DNA of 21,348 nucleotides from Muribaculaceae bacterium (GCA_017545095.1 JAFYCU010000211.1:1-21348), one strand, 5' to 3'. Counted from the first letter of the stretch, positions 13,912-21,307 are shown. Numbers and translations: made by a program. The notes: generated by a model not told the origin, from the letters alone.

Positions 13912-15864
13912 TCAATAGACCACCTTGGTGGCTGACTGCGAGCCATCGGCGTAGCGGGTGACCACGATGTTGATACCCGGCACGGGATTGCTGCTCACGC
14001 GGCCCATGATGTCGATGTAGCTCACGGCCACCACGGGCGAGGGCTGCCGCACATCGGCCACGGCAGTGACAATCTGCTCGACACCCAACTCTAACGGCAA
14101 CACCATGTAACGCTCACTCATCGCGCCCACCTTGGGATTCGACGAGTCGGCAGCGCGGCGCGGAGCACGCTCGTAACCACTCAGACGCTCACCACGATAA
14201 TCCTGATTGTCATAATAACAGAAATAGTTGTAGAAATTGTCGCCCAAGCTCACCGACAGGTTGTTGGTCTGCGTGGTGTTGTCACCTCGGTTGAAAATCA
14301 CAGCATCAGGCACGGTGGTGCCAAACGAGAAGTAGTACCACCAGTCGCTTGCCGTGCCACCCGAACTCTGGCGCTTGGCCGTGAGCGGCGTGCCCGGCCA
14401 GGCGGCGGTGATATCAACACCATTCTTATAGGCATAGATGTAGGTACCGCCATCAACCCAGTTGCTGGAATTGTCGAGCACATGCACCCACACGTTGCAG
14501 GTGGTGGCTGGGTCGGCAATCACGTTCACCACAGCGGGGAAAGTGTAGGCCTGCTTGTCCATGGGCAGGTCGGCGGTGTAGGTACCGTTCCATTGGAAGC
14601 CTCCGCTCAGGTCGAATTGGTTGTTGCCATCCTCGCTGGCGGGAACAAAGAACGCATCGGTGGCACCATCGTAGTTAGCCCACTGCACGGTGCAATACTC
14701 CTGCGGCTTGGGACGCACAAAGAAGTACTCGCTACCCTCCTGAGCATAGGCATCGCAGAAACTCGGCACCACATACACGTTGGGGTCATACGTCTCGCTC
14801 GCGCCAATTTTGGGTTCGGTGGCAGCTGCTAGGCGTATGGTGGGATTGTCGCGGTTGGTGAACGTACCCACAATGGTACCGCCCTTGATCACGTGCCCTT
14901 CCAGATAACGCAATGCGTCGGGATTGCTGCTCTCGCTTTCCAGCATCACCCAGTTGCTCTGGTCATAGTTTCGGGTGAAACCACCGCCATAACGCATATA
15001 GTCGTACATCCCGTCTTGAATCACATCGGGGTTGGCATACTTTCCGCGATCCTTGGCAAACAGGACATACTTATCCGTTTGCACATTCTTCACCGCCTTC
15101 ACACCCACCAGATCATCGGCAACGACCACTTTCTCGCCCTCGTCCTTGTCGTTAATGATGTCAACGAGGTCGGCCTCAATGTTCTCAAAGACTGAGTTCA
15201 CGTAATACTCAAGCACATAGGATGGTGTTCCTCCGCTACTTGAAGTGCACATAAAACAACCCCAAGCTCCATTAGTAATAGTGACTGTTTTCGCAGAAAT
15301 GTCAAGCACAAATGACAAGCCAACATTCCCTCCATACTTATAATTTGTAGTAGGCCAAGATGAAGTGCTATTAACATAGGAAGGTTTAACCCAATATCTT
15401 GAAGAGTTTATTGAGTATGTCGCACCATTAACAATTGCATATTTTGAAGAAGCACCATAAACACCAGACGTATTAGATGCTTCAGAGAAATAAAATGGAG
15501 ATAGAGAGAACATACACTGCGTTTTATCGGCACTCCATTCAAAATTACAATTATAATTGAGATTGTCAAAAACCAGATTACATATTTTTTTCAACCGATT
15601 GTGATTGTAAAAATTCTCAAGCGTCAATTTCCCATAGCTCCCAGCTGAATTCAAGTACGTTGGATCCCATTTTATTGTAATGTTTTGCGTGTTAACCAAA
15701 GTTTGCTCTGCTGTTGGAGATGTTGCATAGTAGTCATAGCGAATCATATGCCACTCAAAAGCCTCAGGCAATTCGTTTGGATCATAATAATGACCTTGAT
15801 CCACGGCCCAAGCAGTGGTGGGGGCAATCAGAGCTAGCAGCAGGGTGTAAACGAGTTTTTTCAT
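13912..15864 (-). CDS. Secreted protein with starch-binding (CBM26-like) module and an AT-rich N-terminal domain
   Basis: The 650-residue protein uses the ATG at 15862-15864; an upstream in-frame start adds nine residues before an evident signal peptide (MKKLVYTLLLALIAPTTAWA) and is rejected. Residues 21-225 match the secreted protein encoded at 16008-16817 (PEAFEWHMIRYDYYAT, SSRYW, GCFMC, PSYVLEYY). Residues about 455-545 resemble starch-binding module family 26: YIYAYKNG (475-482), AWPGTPLTAK (488-497), WWYYFSF (508-514), AVIFNRGDN (521-529) and TQTNNLSV (531-538). The end, SYIDIMGRVSSNPVPGINIVV…KVVY, resembles a Bacteroidota type IX-like C-terminal tail. DNA for residues 1 to about 220 is far more AT-rich than the rest. 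The role is probably extracellular glycan binding; no hydrolase domain is visible. Confidence 0.83.
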   Translation of the reverse strand: MKKLVYTLLLALIAPTTAWAVDQGHYYDPNELPEAFEWHMIRYDYYATSPTAEQTLVNTQNITIKWDPTYLNSAGSYGKLTLENFYNHNRLKKICNLVFDNLNYNCNFEWSADKTQCMFSLSPFYFSEASNTSGVYGASSKYAIVNGATYSINSSRYWVKPSYVNSTSSWPTTNYKYGGNVGLSFVLDISAKTVTITNGAWGCFMCTSSSGGTPSYVLEYYVNSVFENIEADLVDIINDKDEGEKVVVADDLVGVKAVKNVQTDKYVLFAKDRGKYANPDVIQDGMYDYMRYGGGFTRNYDQSNWVMLESESSNPDALRYLEGHVIKGGTIVGTFTNRDNPTIRLAAATEPKIGASETYDPNVYVVPSFCDAYAQEGSEYFFVRPKPQEYCTVQWANYDGATDAFFVPASEDGNNQFDLSGGFQWNGTYTADLPMDKQAYTFPAVVNVIADPATTCNVWVHVLDNSSNWVDGGTYIYAYKNGVDITAAWPGTPLTAKRQSSGGTASDWWYYFSFGTTVPDAVIFNRGDNTTQTNNLSVSLGDNFYNYFCYYDNQDYRGERLSGYERAPRRAADSSNPKVGAMSERYMVLPLELGVEQIVTAVADVRQPSPVVAVSYIDIMGRVSSNPVPGINIVVTRYADGSQSATKVVY

Positions 15865-15893
15865 TTTTATTGTTTTTTGCGTTGTCGTCACAT

Positions 15894-15945
15894 ATGGCGG
15901 CTCGGCACCTTATGAAATAATCAATGTAGGTTATCGAGCCGCCAT
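15894..15945. repeat. 11-bp inverted repeat between two secreted-protein genes
   Basis: ATGGCGGCTCG (15894-15904) and CGAGCCGCCAT (15935-15945) with a 30-bp spacer lie directly upstream of the 15864 start. The sequence AGCCGCCATGAATGACG nearly matches the complement of 6138-6158, linking it to the dispersed GAGCCG hairpins. Confidence 0.6.
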
Positions 15946-15970
15946 GAATGACGAATTTTACTCGGTTATT

Positions 15971-15993
15971 GGGCCGCCGTTGCGCAACGGCCC
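15971..15993 (-). terminator. Hairpin after the 16008-16817 gene, possible terminator
   Basis: The perfect palindrome CCGTTGCGCAACGG (15977-15990) is flanked by GGG and CCC that also pair around a three-base bulge. It lies 14 bp after the stop of the minus-strand gene. No T-run follows, so termination is possible but unproven. Confidence 0.45.
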
Positions 15994-16007
15994 TTATGAT
16001 GATGGAC

Positions 16008-16817
16008 TTACTTCACAATCATCTTCTGGCCGTTGTGGATGTAGAAGCCCGGGGTGGGGTTCAACGTGCGCTGGCCGCTGATGGTGTAGTAGTAGGGGTC
16101 GTTGCTGGCGGGCTGTGCGGCACGGATGTCGTCAACAGCGGTGAGGCTGGTGGCAACAAACTCCGAACGCTCGTAGTACTGGATCACATAGCTCGAGGGA
16201 GCGCCATAGCGGTCGGCGCACATAAAGGCACCCCAAGGCTGGTCGATGGTGATGGTCTGGTTCTCGAGGTCGAGCACGCAGTTGCAGGCCACGCCGCCGT
16301 TGTAGGCATACTGCACATATTCGCCACTGTACCAGTAGCGCGAGGTGCGGCTGTCGGTACCCTTCTTGGCGGCTGCCACCAGAGCAGACTTGCTGAGCTT
16401 GCCATAGGCGTTGGAATACTCAGCATCGGTGCTGGCGGGCGAGAAGTAGTAGCCGGTGAAGCTGAACGTGATGGTCTTGCCATCCTCGCTCACCTGGAAG
16501 TTGCGGTTGTTCTCGTTGGTGAACTCGATGTCGCACGCGTTCTGCACGCAGGGGTCATCGAAGAAGTTGATCACCGTGAGGCGGCCATAGCAAGCCGACC
16601 CATTCTGGTACTCAGGCTCCCACTGCACTTCCACAGTAGCCTCGTTCACAGCCACAGGAGCGCCAGCATCGTCGGTGCCGCGATAGTCGGTGCGCACCAT
16701 CTGCCAGTTGAAAGCCTCGGGGAACGTCTCAGGAATCTCGGCATAGACACCTTTGTCGATAGCACCGGCCTGCAAACCCAGCAAGGCCGAGAGGATAAGG
16801 ATGTAGTTTTTCTTCAT
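16008..16817 (-). CDS. Small secreted protein, single unrecognised domain plus type IX-like C-terminal tail
   Basis: The 269-residue protein has a signal peptide (MKKNYILILSALLGLQAGA). One domain (20-222) is paralogous to residues 21-225 of the larger downstream protein. Shared positions include PEAFNWQMVRTDY, VQWEPEY, YGRLTVINFF, GYYFSPAS, SRYW (159-162), GAFMC (196-200) and PSSYVIQYYERS. I do not recognise the family. The last 30 residues, YYYTISGQRTLNPTPGFYIHNGQKMIVK in outline, are the short 'SGQR…PGFYI.NG.K' type of tail frequent in Bacteroidota exported proteins and similar to type IX secretion signals. It lacks the dockerin pair found in neighbours. The gene sits between two other minus-strand secreted-protein genes with gaps of 112 and 143 bp that both contain hairpins. 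GC content is normal for the window. Confidence 0.8.
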   Translation of the reverse strand: MKKNYILILSALLGLQAGAIDKGVYAEIPETFPEAFNWQMVRTDYRGTDDAGAPVAVNEATVEVQWEPEYQNGSACYGRLTVINFFDDPCVQNACDIEFTNENNRNFQVSEDGKTITFSFTGYYFSPASTDAEYSNAYGKLSKSALVAAAKKGTDSRTSRYWYSGEYVQYAYNGGVACNCVLDLENQTITIDQPWGAFMCADRYGAPSSYVIQYYERSEFVATSLTAVDDIRAAQPASNDPYYYTISGQRTLNPTPGFYIHNGQKMIVK

Positions 16818-16886
16818 AATGATTTAGTTTTTTTGTTGTTAGATTAAAATTGATTTTTGCATTCTCTATTTGTTTCACAATCGGTA

Positions 16887-16911
16887 GCGGTGGCACCGCT
16901 CGTGCCACCGC
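16887..16911 (-). terminator. Hairpin after the Big2/dockerin gene, possible terminator
   Basis: GCGGTGGCAC (16887-16896) pairs perfectly with GTGCCACCGC (16902-16911) around loop CGCTC. It begins 19 bp after the minus-strand stop. There is no T-run, so partial termination or mRNA protection is as likely. Confidence 0.55.
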
Positions 16912-16929
16912 AACCGCAGTGAGGGTTTG

Positions 16930-18414
16930 TCACTCGTAGCGACCGAGCACAATGTTGATGATGATGTTCAGGTCGATGGTGTCGACGAGTCCGTCGCCAC
17001 TGATGTCGTAGTCGAGCCTGTTGTCGTAATATCCGAGAATGGCATTGATTACCATTGTCACGTCCACGATGTCGACGATGCCGTCGCCGTTCATGTCGCC
17101 CCACTTGCCGTTGTCGGGCACGCCCACATAGAGCATCACCGAGGCCGAGAGCGACGTGTCGGCTGCCGAGGTGGCCGTGATGGTCACCGTCTTGTAGCCG
17201 TCCTGAAGTTTGGGAGCGCGTGCCGGTGCGCCATTGGCGAGCTGCTTGGCGGTCACCAGTCCGTTGGGGTCCACGGTAGCCACGGTGGCGTCGCTGGTGG
17301 TCCAGGTCACCGTTTGGTCGGCTCCGGCAGGCGTGACGGTAGCCAACAGCTGGTAGGTGCCGCCGGGCTCCACCACCACCTCATCGGCATCGGTCACATT
17401 CAGCGAGATGCCCGTGGGAGCCACGGTGGGATAACGGAACAGGGTGCCATCGGTGTAGTAGAGCGAGGTGTTGGTAATCGCGTCTATCCACTCGTCGGTA
17501 GTGGGCGAGCAGAGCGACCACGGGGTGTCGAAGACGAGGCGATATTCATTGCCCTTGCCCGTGATGTTCCAGCGGGTGATGCCATCGGTGCCGTAGCAGT
17601 AGTAGTTGGCACCAGTGTCATAGTCGGTATAAATCAGCTGCGGCTGAATCTCGAAGGTGGAGTCGGCGCGCATCTCAATCTGGTCATCGTTGATATAGGT
17701 GCTCATCCCGAAGAAGTTGTAGATAGCCAGTCCGCCCTCGTGGGTGATGCCGTTCTGGCCCATGAGCACATCGTCGGTGTAGTCCTTTCCGTCGTAGGTG
17801 TAGGCCATCTTACCGTTGCACTTCTTCATCATCGTACCGTAGCCAATGGCATAGTATCCGGTGCCGTCGGTGGTTTCCAAAGCCCACTTGCCGCTCAGGC
17901 GTATGCCGCCCGAATAGATGGTGCCGGTGATGTTGCTGCCGGGGTTGTCGTAGTTCACCAGGTTAGCCGGCGAGTAACCGTCAACGTTGATACACAGCTG
18001 CGGGGCGATGTTGATGGTGCCCGAGCCGCCCGACATGCTCACCGTAGCCTTGATGTCGTTGGCCAGCACGCCTGCCCACCAACCGCTGATGATGATTTGG
18101 TTGTTCGACAAGCCGCGCTTGATGGTGACCGTGAAAAAGTCTTGTGTATAGCTGGAGAGGTCCCACGAGGAGTAGTTCACCATCCACACGCCATACAGGT
18201 CGCTGATGCCCGTGATGCCCGCCTTGCGTGGGCCATTGGTGAGTGGTGTGAGTTGCATGAATGTCTCGTCCACAGGCGGGTCCACGACCTCGTCGGTGGG
18301 TACGGTGGTTAACAACCGCAGCTTGGACGTGGGATCCGCGCCCGGAAGCAGCATAGCCGAGGCGGACACAACAGCCAGCACCAAGGCCATGATTGTGAGT
18401 GATAACTTTTTCAT
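16930..18414 (-). CDS. Secreted protein with Big2 domain and C-terminal dockerin-like pair
   Basis: The 494-residue protein uses the ATG at 18412-18414. The frame extends to 18477, but the added residues are basic non-signal sequence ahead of an evident signal peptide (MKKLSLTIMALVLAVVSASA). Residues about 70-330 are beta-rich and not recognised; GVWMVNY and GKWALET suggest repeated strands of a lipocalin-like barrel, a weak guess. Residues about 333-430 fit a bacterial Ig-like group 2 domain (ISLNVTDADEVVVEPGGTYQLLATVTP then WTTSDATVATVDPNGLVTA, separated by a short stretch). The tail has two calcium loops, GDMNGDGIVDIVDVT (439-453) and YDISGDGLVDTIDLN (469-483). Their recognition positions differ from the other four dockerin-like proteins here. 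A good promoter lies 120 bp upstream. Ligand unknown. Confidence 0.85.
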   Translation of the reverse strand: MKKLSLTIMALVLAVVSASAMLLPGADPTSKLRLLTTVPTDEVVDPPVDETFMQLTPLTNGPRKAGITGISDLYGVWMVNYSSWDLSSYTQDFFTVTIKRGLSNNQIIISGWWAGVLANDIKATVSMSGGSGTINIAPQLCINVDGYSPANLVNYDNPGSNITGTIYSGGIRLSGKWALETTDGTGYYAIGYGTMMKKCNGKMAYTYDGKDYTDDVLMGQNGITHEGGLAIYNFFGMSTYINDDQIEMRADSTFEIQPQLIYTDYDTGANYYCYGTDGITRWNITGKGNEYRLVFDTPWSLCSPTTDEWIDAITNTSLYYTDGTLFRYPTVAPTGISLNVTDADEVVVEPGGTYQLLATVTPAGADQTVTWTTSDATVATVDPNGLVTAKQLANGAPARAPKLQDGYKTVTITATSAADTSLSASVMLYVGVPDNGKWGDMNGDGIVDIVDVTMVINAILGYYDNRLDYDISGDGLVDTIDLNIIINIVLGRYE

Positions 18415-18533
18415 TTTGTTGCGTTTATTGTTTTTTTGCTTTCTGCGCATCACCGCCAAGGACAGCGGCAACTGCATAAATTATTCTCATCTCATCGTTA
18501 AGCACGCTTGCAATTAGCAAGTAAATCAACGTG

Positions 18534-18564
18534 CAAAGGTAATAGATTTGAAGATAACAGCCAA
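18534..18564 (-). promoter_or_regulatory. Promoter of the Big2/dockerin gene (-33/-7)
   Basis: On the minus strand TTG (18562-18564), 20 bp, then TACCTTTG (18534-18541). The leader to the 18414 start would be about 110 nt. It lies in a 335-bp gene-free gap (18415-18749) whose only other feature is the hairpin at 18668-18706. Confidence 0.7.
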
Positions 18565-18667
18565 ATAATTTCTGCAAAAAATTACAAAAACCCATCACAG
18601 CGCACAACATCAAGGCTCATGCAACGATAACACGCGCCTCATAAATATGCACCCTCTCTGCCTTCAG

Positions 18668-18706
18668 TCATGTGGACCAACAGCCCTTAGGCGTTGGTCC
18701 ACATGA
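18668..18706 (-). terminator. Terminator-like hairpin after nfnB
   Basis: A perfect 14-bp stem (TCATGTGGACCAAC at 18668-18681 with its complement at 18693-18706) closes on an 11-nt loop. It begins 43 bp after the nfnB stop. No T-run follows on the minus strand. Confidence 0.6.
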
Positions 18707-18749
18707 TTATCACCTTATTTAAGATTACAGGCACCCTCACGCTACGGTG

Positions 18750-20213
18750 TCAGGCTTTGCTGAGCTGCTCGTGCATGTTGAGCGCTGCACGGCGGCCATC
18801 ACCCATGGCGAGGATCACCGTGGCTCCGCCACGCACGATGTCGCCACCGGCATAGAGGTCGCTGACGTTGCTCTGCATGGTCGCCTCGTTGACCACGATG
18901 GTGTTGCGCCGGCTGATTTCCAGTCCCTCGATGGAACGCGGCACGAGTTGGTTGGGCGACACGCCTACGGCCACAATCACCAAGTCGACAGGAATCTCCT
19001 CGATAGCCCCCTCGACGGGCACCGGCGAGCGGCGACCGCTGGCATCGGGTTCGCCCAGCTCCATGCGCTGGATGAGCATCGAGGTCACGCGGCCCTTGTC
19101 GTCGCCACGATACTCCACGGGGTTGTGCAGCGTCATGAACTCAATGCCCTCTTCCTTGGCGTGTCCCACTTCCTCGAGGCGTGCGGGCATCTCTTCCTCG
19201 CTGCGGCGATAGACCAAAATCACGCGCTCGGCACCCATGCGCTTGGCGGTGCGCGTGGAGTCCATGGCGGTGTTGCCGCCGCCAATCACAGCGATGGTCT
19301 TGCCGGTGAGCACAGGCGTCTCGCCGCCACGACCAGCACTCATCAGATTGATGCGCGTCAAGTACTCGTTGCTCGACATCACACCGTTGAGGTTCTCGCC
19401 GGGGATGTTCATGAAGCGCGGGAACCCGGCGCCACTACCCACAAACACGCCCTTGAAACCCATCTCGTGCAGGTTGTCGTAGGTGATGGTCTTGCCTACG
19501 AGCACGTCTTTCTCGAATTTCACGCCCATGCGACGCAGTCCATCGATTTCGAAGTCGACGATGCTGTTGGGCAGACGGAACTCGGGAATGCCATACTTGA
19601 GCACACCGCCAATCTCGTGCAGTGCCTCGAACACCGTGACATCGTAGCCACGCTTGGCCATGTCGCCAGCAAACGAGAGTCCACTGGGGCCGCTGCCAAT
19701 AACAGCCACCTTGACACCATTGGCGGGGGCCATTTGGGGCAATGCGCCATCGTCGTGGTTGCGCTGCCAGTCGGCGGCGAAACGCTCGAGATAGCCGATG
19801 GCCACGGCAGGATGTTTCATTTTCAGGTGGATGCACTTGCTCTCACACTGCTTCTCCTGCGGACACACACGGCCGCACACGGCGGGCAGCGAACTGGTTT
19901 CCTTGAGCGTGGCGGCAGCCTCGGCGAAGTTGCCGCGCTCGATGTTCTTGATAAACTTGGGGATGTTGATGTTCACGGGGCAGCCGGTCACGCACTGCGG
20001 GTTGGCGCAGTCGAGGCAGCGGGTGGCCTCGAGCACGGCTTGCTCCTCGTTGATGCCCTGGTTCACCTCCTCGTTGCAGGTGATGCGGTAGGCCGGGTCG
20101 AGCTGCGGCATCTCCACACGGGGGATAGCGGTGCGCTCCTTAGGGGTCTTGGTGGCACGCAAGTCAACGCGCCACTGCTCGTTGCGAGCAGCATTGATAT
20201 CGTTGGTTTCCAT
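18750..20213 (-). CDS. nfnB: NfnB-type large subunit of NADH-dependent ferredoxin:NADP+ oxidoreductase (glutamate-synthase small-subunit family)
   Basis: The 487-residue cytoplasmic flavoprotein is usually named gltA (NADPH-dependent glutamate synthase small subunit) by automated pipelines. The N-terminal iron-sulfur region has CLDCANPQCVTGCP (Cys66, 69, 74, 78) and CGRVCPQEKQCESKC (Cys113, 117, 123, 127). Two Rossmann folds follow: FAD at VIGSGPSGLSFA (171-182) and NADP(H) at VIGGGNTAMDSTRTA (309-323). GGDIVRGGATVILAMGDG (457-473 region) closes the FAD site. The NfnA-like gene lies 73 bp upstream on the same strand, and no glutamate synthase large subunit is in the window. I therefore infer the electron-bifurcating Nfn complex, which couples ferredoxin plus NADH oxidation to NADP+ reduction. 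The start at 20211-20213 fits the family length. Confidence 0.9.
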   Translation of the reverse strand: METNDINAARNEQWRVDLRATKTPKERTAIPRVEMPQLDPAYRITCNEEVNQGINEEQAVLEATRCLDCANPQCVTGCPVNINIPKFIKNIERGNFAEAAATLKETSSLPAVCGRVCPQEKQCESKCIHLKMKHPAVAIGYLERFAADWQRNHDDGALPQMAPANGVKVAVIGSGPSGLSFAGDMAKRGYDVTVFEALHEIGGVLKYGIPEFRLPNSIVDFEIDGLRRMGVKFEKDVLVGKTITYDNLHEMGFKGVFVGSGAGFPRFMNIPGENLNGVMSSNEYLTRINLMSAGRGGETPVLTGKTIAVIGGGNTAMDSTRTAKRMGAERVILVYRRSEEEMPARLEEVGHAKEEGIEFMTLHNPVEYRGDDKGRVTSMLIQRMELGEPDASGRRSPVPVEGAIEEIPVDLVIVAVGVSPNQLVPRSIEGLEISRRNTIVVNEATMQSNVSDLYAGGDIVRGGATVILAMGDGRRAALNMHEQLSKA

Positions 20214-20266
20214 TGTTCTAAGTTAATGGGGTAATATAGGGATTAATGAGGTAAGATAAGAAGATT

Positions 20267-20287
20267 GCATTGTGCATTATGCATTAT
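20267..20287. repeat. Three-copy 7-bp repeat in the nfnA-nfnB spacer
   Basis: GCATTGT, GCATTAT, GCATTAT; the last base is the first base of the nfnA stop codon. The complement (ATAATGC, ACAATGC) matches the template of the 8136-8163 tract (ATAATGG, ACAATGG), including the same T-to-C variant. Confidence 0.75.
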
Positions 20288-21069
20288 CACTGTGCTCCTT
20301 TGAGACGCATCATCAGCTCGTCGAAGTCGATTTGGTGGGCATCAAACTCCGGCCCCTCCACGCACACGAAGCGCGTCTTGCCACCCACGGTCACGCGGCA
20401 GGCGCCGCACATGCCGGTGCCATCCACCATGATGGCGTTGAGCGAGGCCTCGGTGGGCACGTTATACTCCTTGGTGAGCTTGGCCACAAACTTCATCATG
20501 ATGGCCGGGCCGATGGTGACGCAATAGTCCACCTTCTCGCGCTTAATCACCTGCTCCACACCGGCAGTGACAAGCCCCTTCTGGCCATAAGAGCCGTCAT
20601 CGGTCATGATGATCACGTCGTCGCTCGACTCGCGCACCTCGTTCTCCATGATAATCAAGTCTTTGCTGCGTCCAGCGAGCACGCTCACCACACGGTTTCC
20701 GGCAGCCTTCATGGCGCGGATGATGGGCAGCAGCGGAGCCACGCCCACACCGCCACCGCAACACAGCACGGTGCCGTAGTTCTGGATGTGCGTAGCCTGT
20801 CCCAGCGGTCCCACCACGTCGGTGAGGCTGTCGCCCGGCTCCAGTGCGCAGATTTTCTTGGTCGAATCGCCCACGGCCTGAATCACCAGGGTGATGGTGC
20901 CGGCCTTGACATCGCTGTCGGCGATAGTGAGGGGAATTCGCTCGCCCTTGTCGCCGCAACGCACAATCACAAAGTGGCCTGCACGGCGAGCCTTGGCAAT
21001 GAGCGGAGCTTCCACAACCAACTTGGTCACGTTCTCGGAAAATTTCTCCTTCGATACAATCTTGTTCAT
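20287..21069 (-). CDS. nfnA: NfnA-type small subunit, FAD/[2Fe-2S] (sulfide/dihydroorotate dehydrogenase-like)
   Basis: The 260-residue protein belongs to the ferredoxin-NADP reductase superfamily branch containing PyrK, SudB and NfnA. The flavin motif is RIPLTIAD (44-51), and the NAD(H)-binding segment is CCGGGVGVAPLLPI (103-116). The C-terminal [2Fe-2S] site reads VDGTGMCGACRVTVGG…FVC, with Asp216, Cys221, Cys224 and Cys236. This is the same Asp+5 Cys+3 Cys+12 Cys spacing as the structurally known Thermotoga NfnA (Asp219, Cys224, Cys227, Cys239). That distinguishes it from PyrK, whose cluster has four cysteines. EGPEFDAHQIDFDELMMRL is the usual NfnA/SudB ending. It is the first gene of an nfnA-nfnB pair, with a complete promoter about 100 bp upstream and no other gene between. 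Confidence 0.92.
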   Translation of the reverse strand: MNKIVSKEKFSENVTKLVVEAPLIAKARRAGHFVIVRCGDKGERIPLTIADSDVKAGTITLVIQAVGDSTKKICALEPGDSLTDVVGPLGQATHIQNYGTVLCCGGGVGVAPLLPIIRAMKAAGNRVVSVLAGRSKDLIIMENEVRESSDDVIIMTDDGSYGQKGLVTAGVEQVIKREKVDYCVTIGPAIMMKFVAKLTKEYNVPTEASLNAIMVDGTGMCGACRVTVGGKTRFVCVEGPEFDAHQIDFDELMMRLKGAQ

Positions 21070-21165
21070 TTCAATTGGTTATATGAATGAGTTAATTAGT
21101 TGATATTCAACAGACAAAAAGCAGCAATCGCCACAACGGCATCCCGCAGCGGCGTTTTCGCACTG

Positions 21166-21195
21166 CAAAGGTAGTGTAAACCTCTGGAAAAACAA
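21166..21195 (-). promoter_or_regulatory. nfnAB promoter (-33/-7)
   Basis: On the minus strand TTG (21193-21195), exactly 19 bp, then TACCTTTG (21166-21173). The leader to nfnA would be about 90 nt. Confidence 0.8.
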
Positions 21196-21223
21196 AACTT
21201 GTTTTGATTTTTTCAGCGGGATT

Positions 21224-21253
21224 TTGCCGTGTAGGACAAAAGATGTAACTTTG
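21224..21253 (+). promoter_or_regulatory. Divergent promoter for a gene beyond the right edge
   Basis: TTG (21224-21226), exactly 19 bp, then TAACTTTG (21246-21253) on the plus strand. No ATG with an open frame follows before 21348, so the gene it serves lies outside the window. Confidence 0.75.
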
Positions 21254-21271
21254 CGCCGAGAACCAAGAAAA

Positions 21272-21307
21272 GGCCTTAGAATCCCTAGTGGCCTTAGAAC
21301 CCCCTAT
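21272..21307 (+). repeat. Two-copy 18-bp imperfect direct repeat
   Basis: GGCCTTAGAATCCCTAGT followed at once by GGCCTTAGAACCCCCTAT. It lies in the predicted leader of the off-window gene. Confidence 0.65.

Noticed and set aside
15948..16847. Plus-strand frame opposite the small secreted protein (299 codons)
   Set aside because: The minus strand has a signal peptide and a domain shared with the neighbouring gene; the plus frame shows neither.
18415..18477. N-terminal extension of the Big2/dockerin protein
   Set aside because: It puts 21 mostly basic residues before a complete signal peptide that begins at the 18414 ATG.
18747..20234. Plus-strand frame opposite nfnB (495 codons)
   Set aside because: Shadow of nfnB: low-diversity His/Ala/Val-rich translation with no domain.
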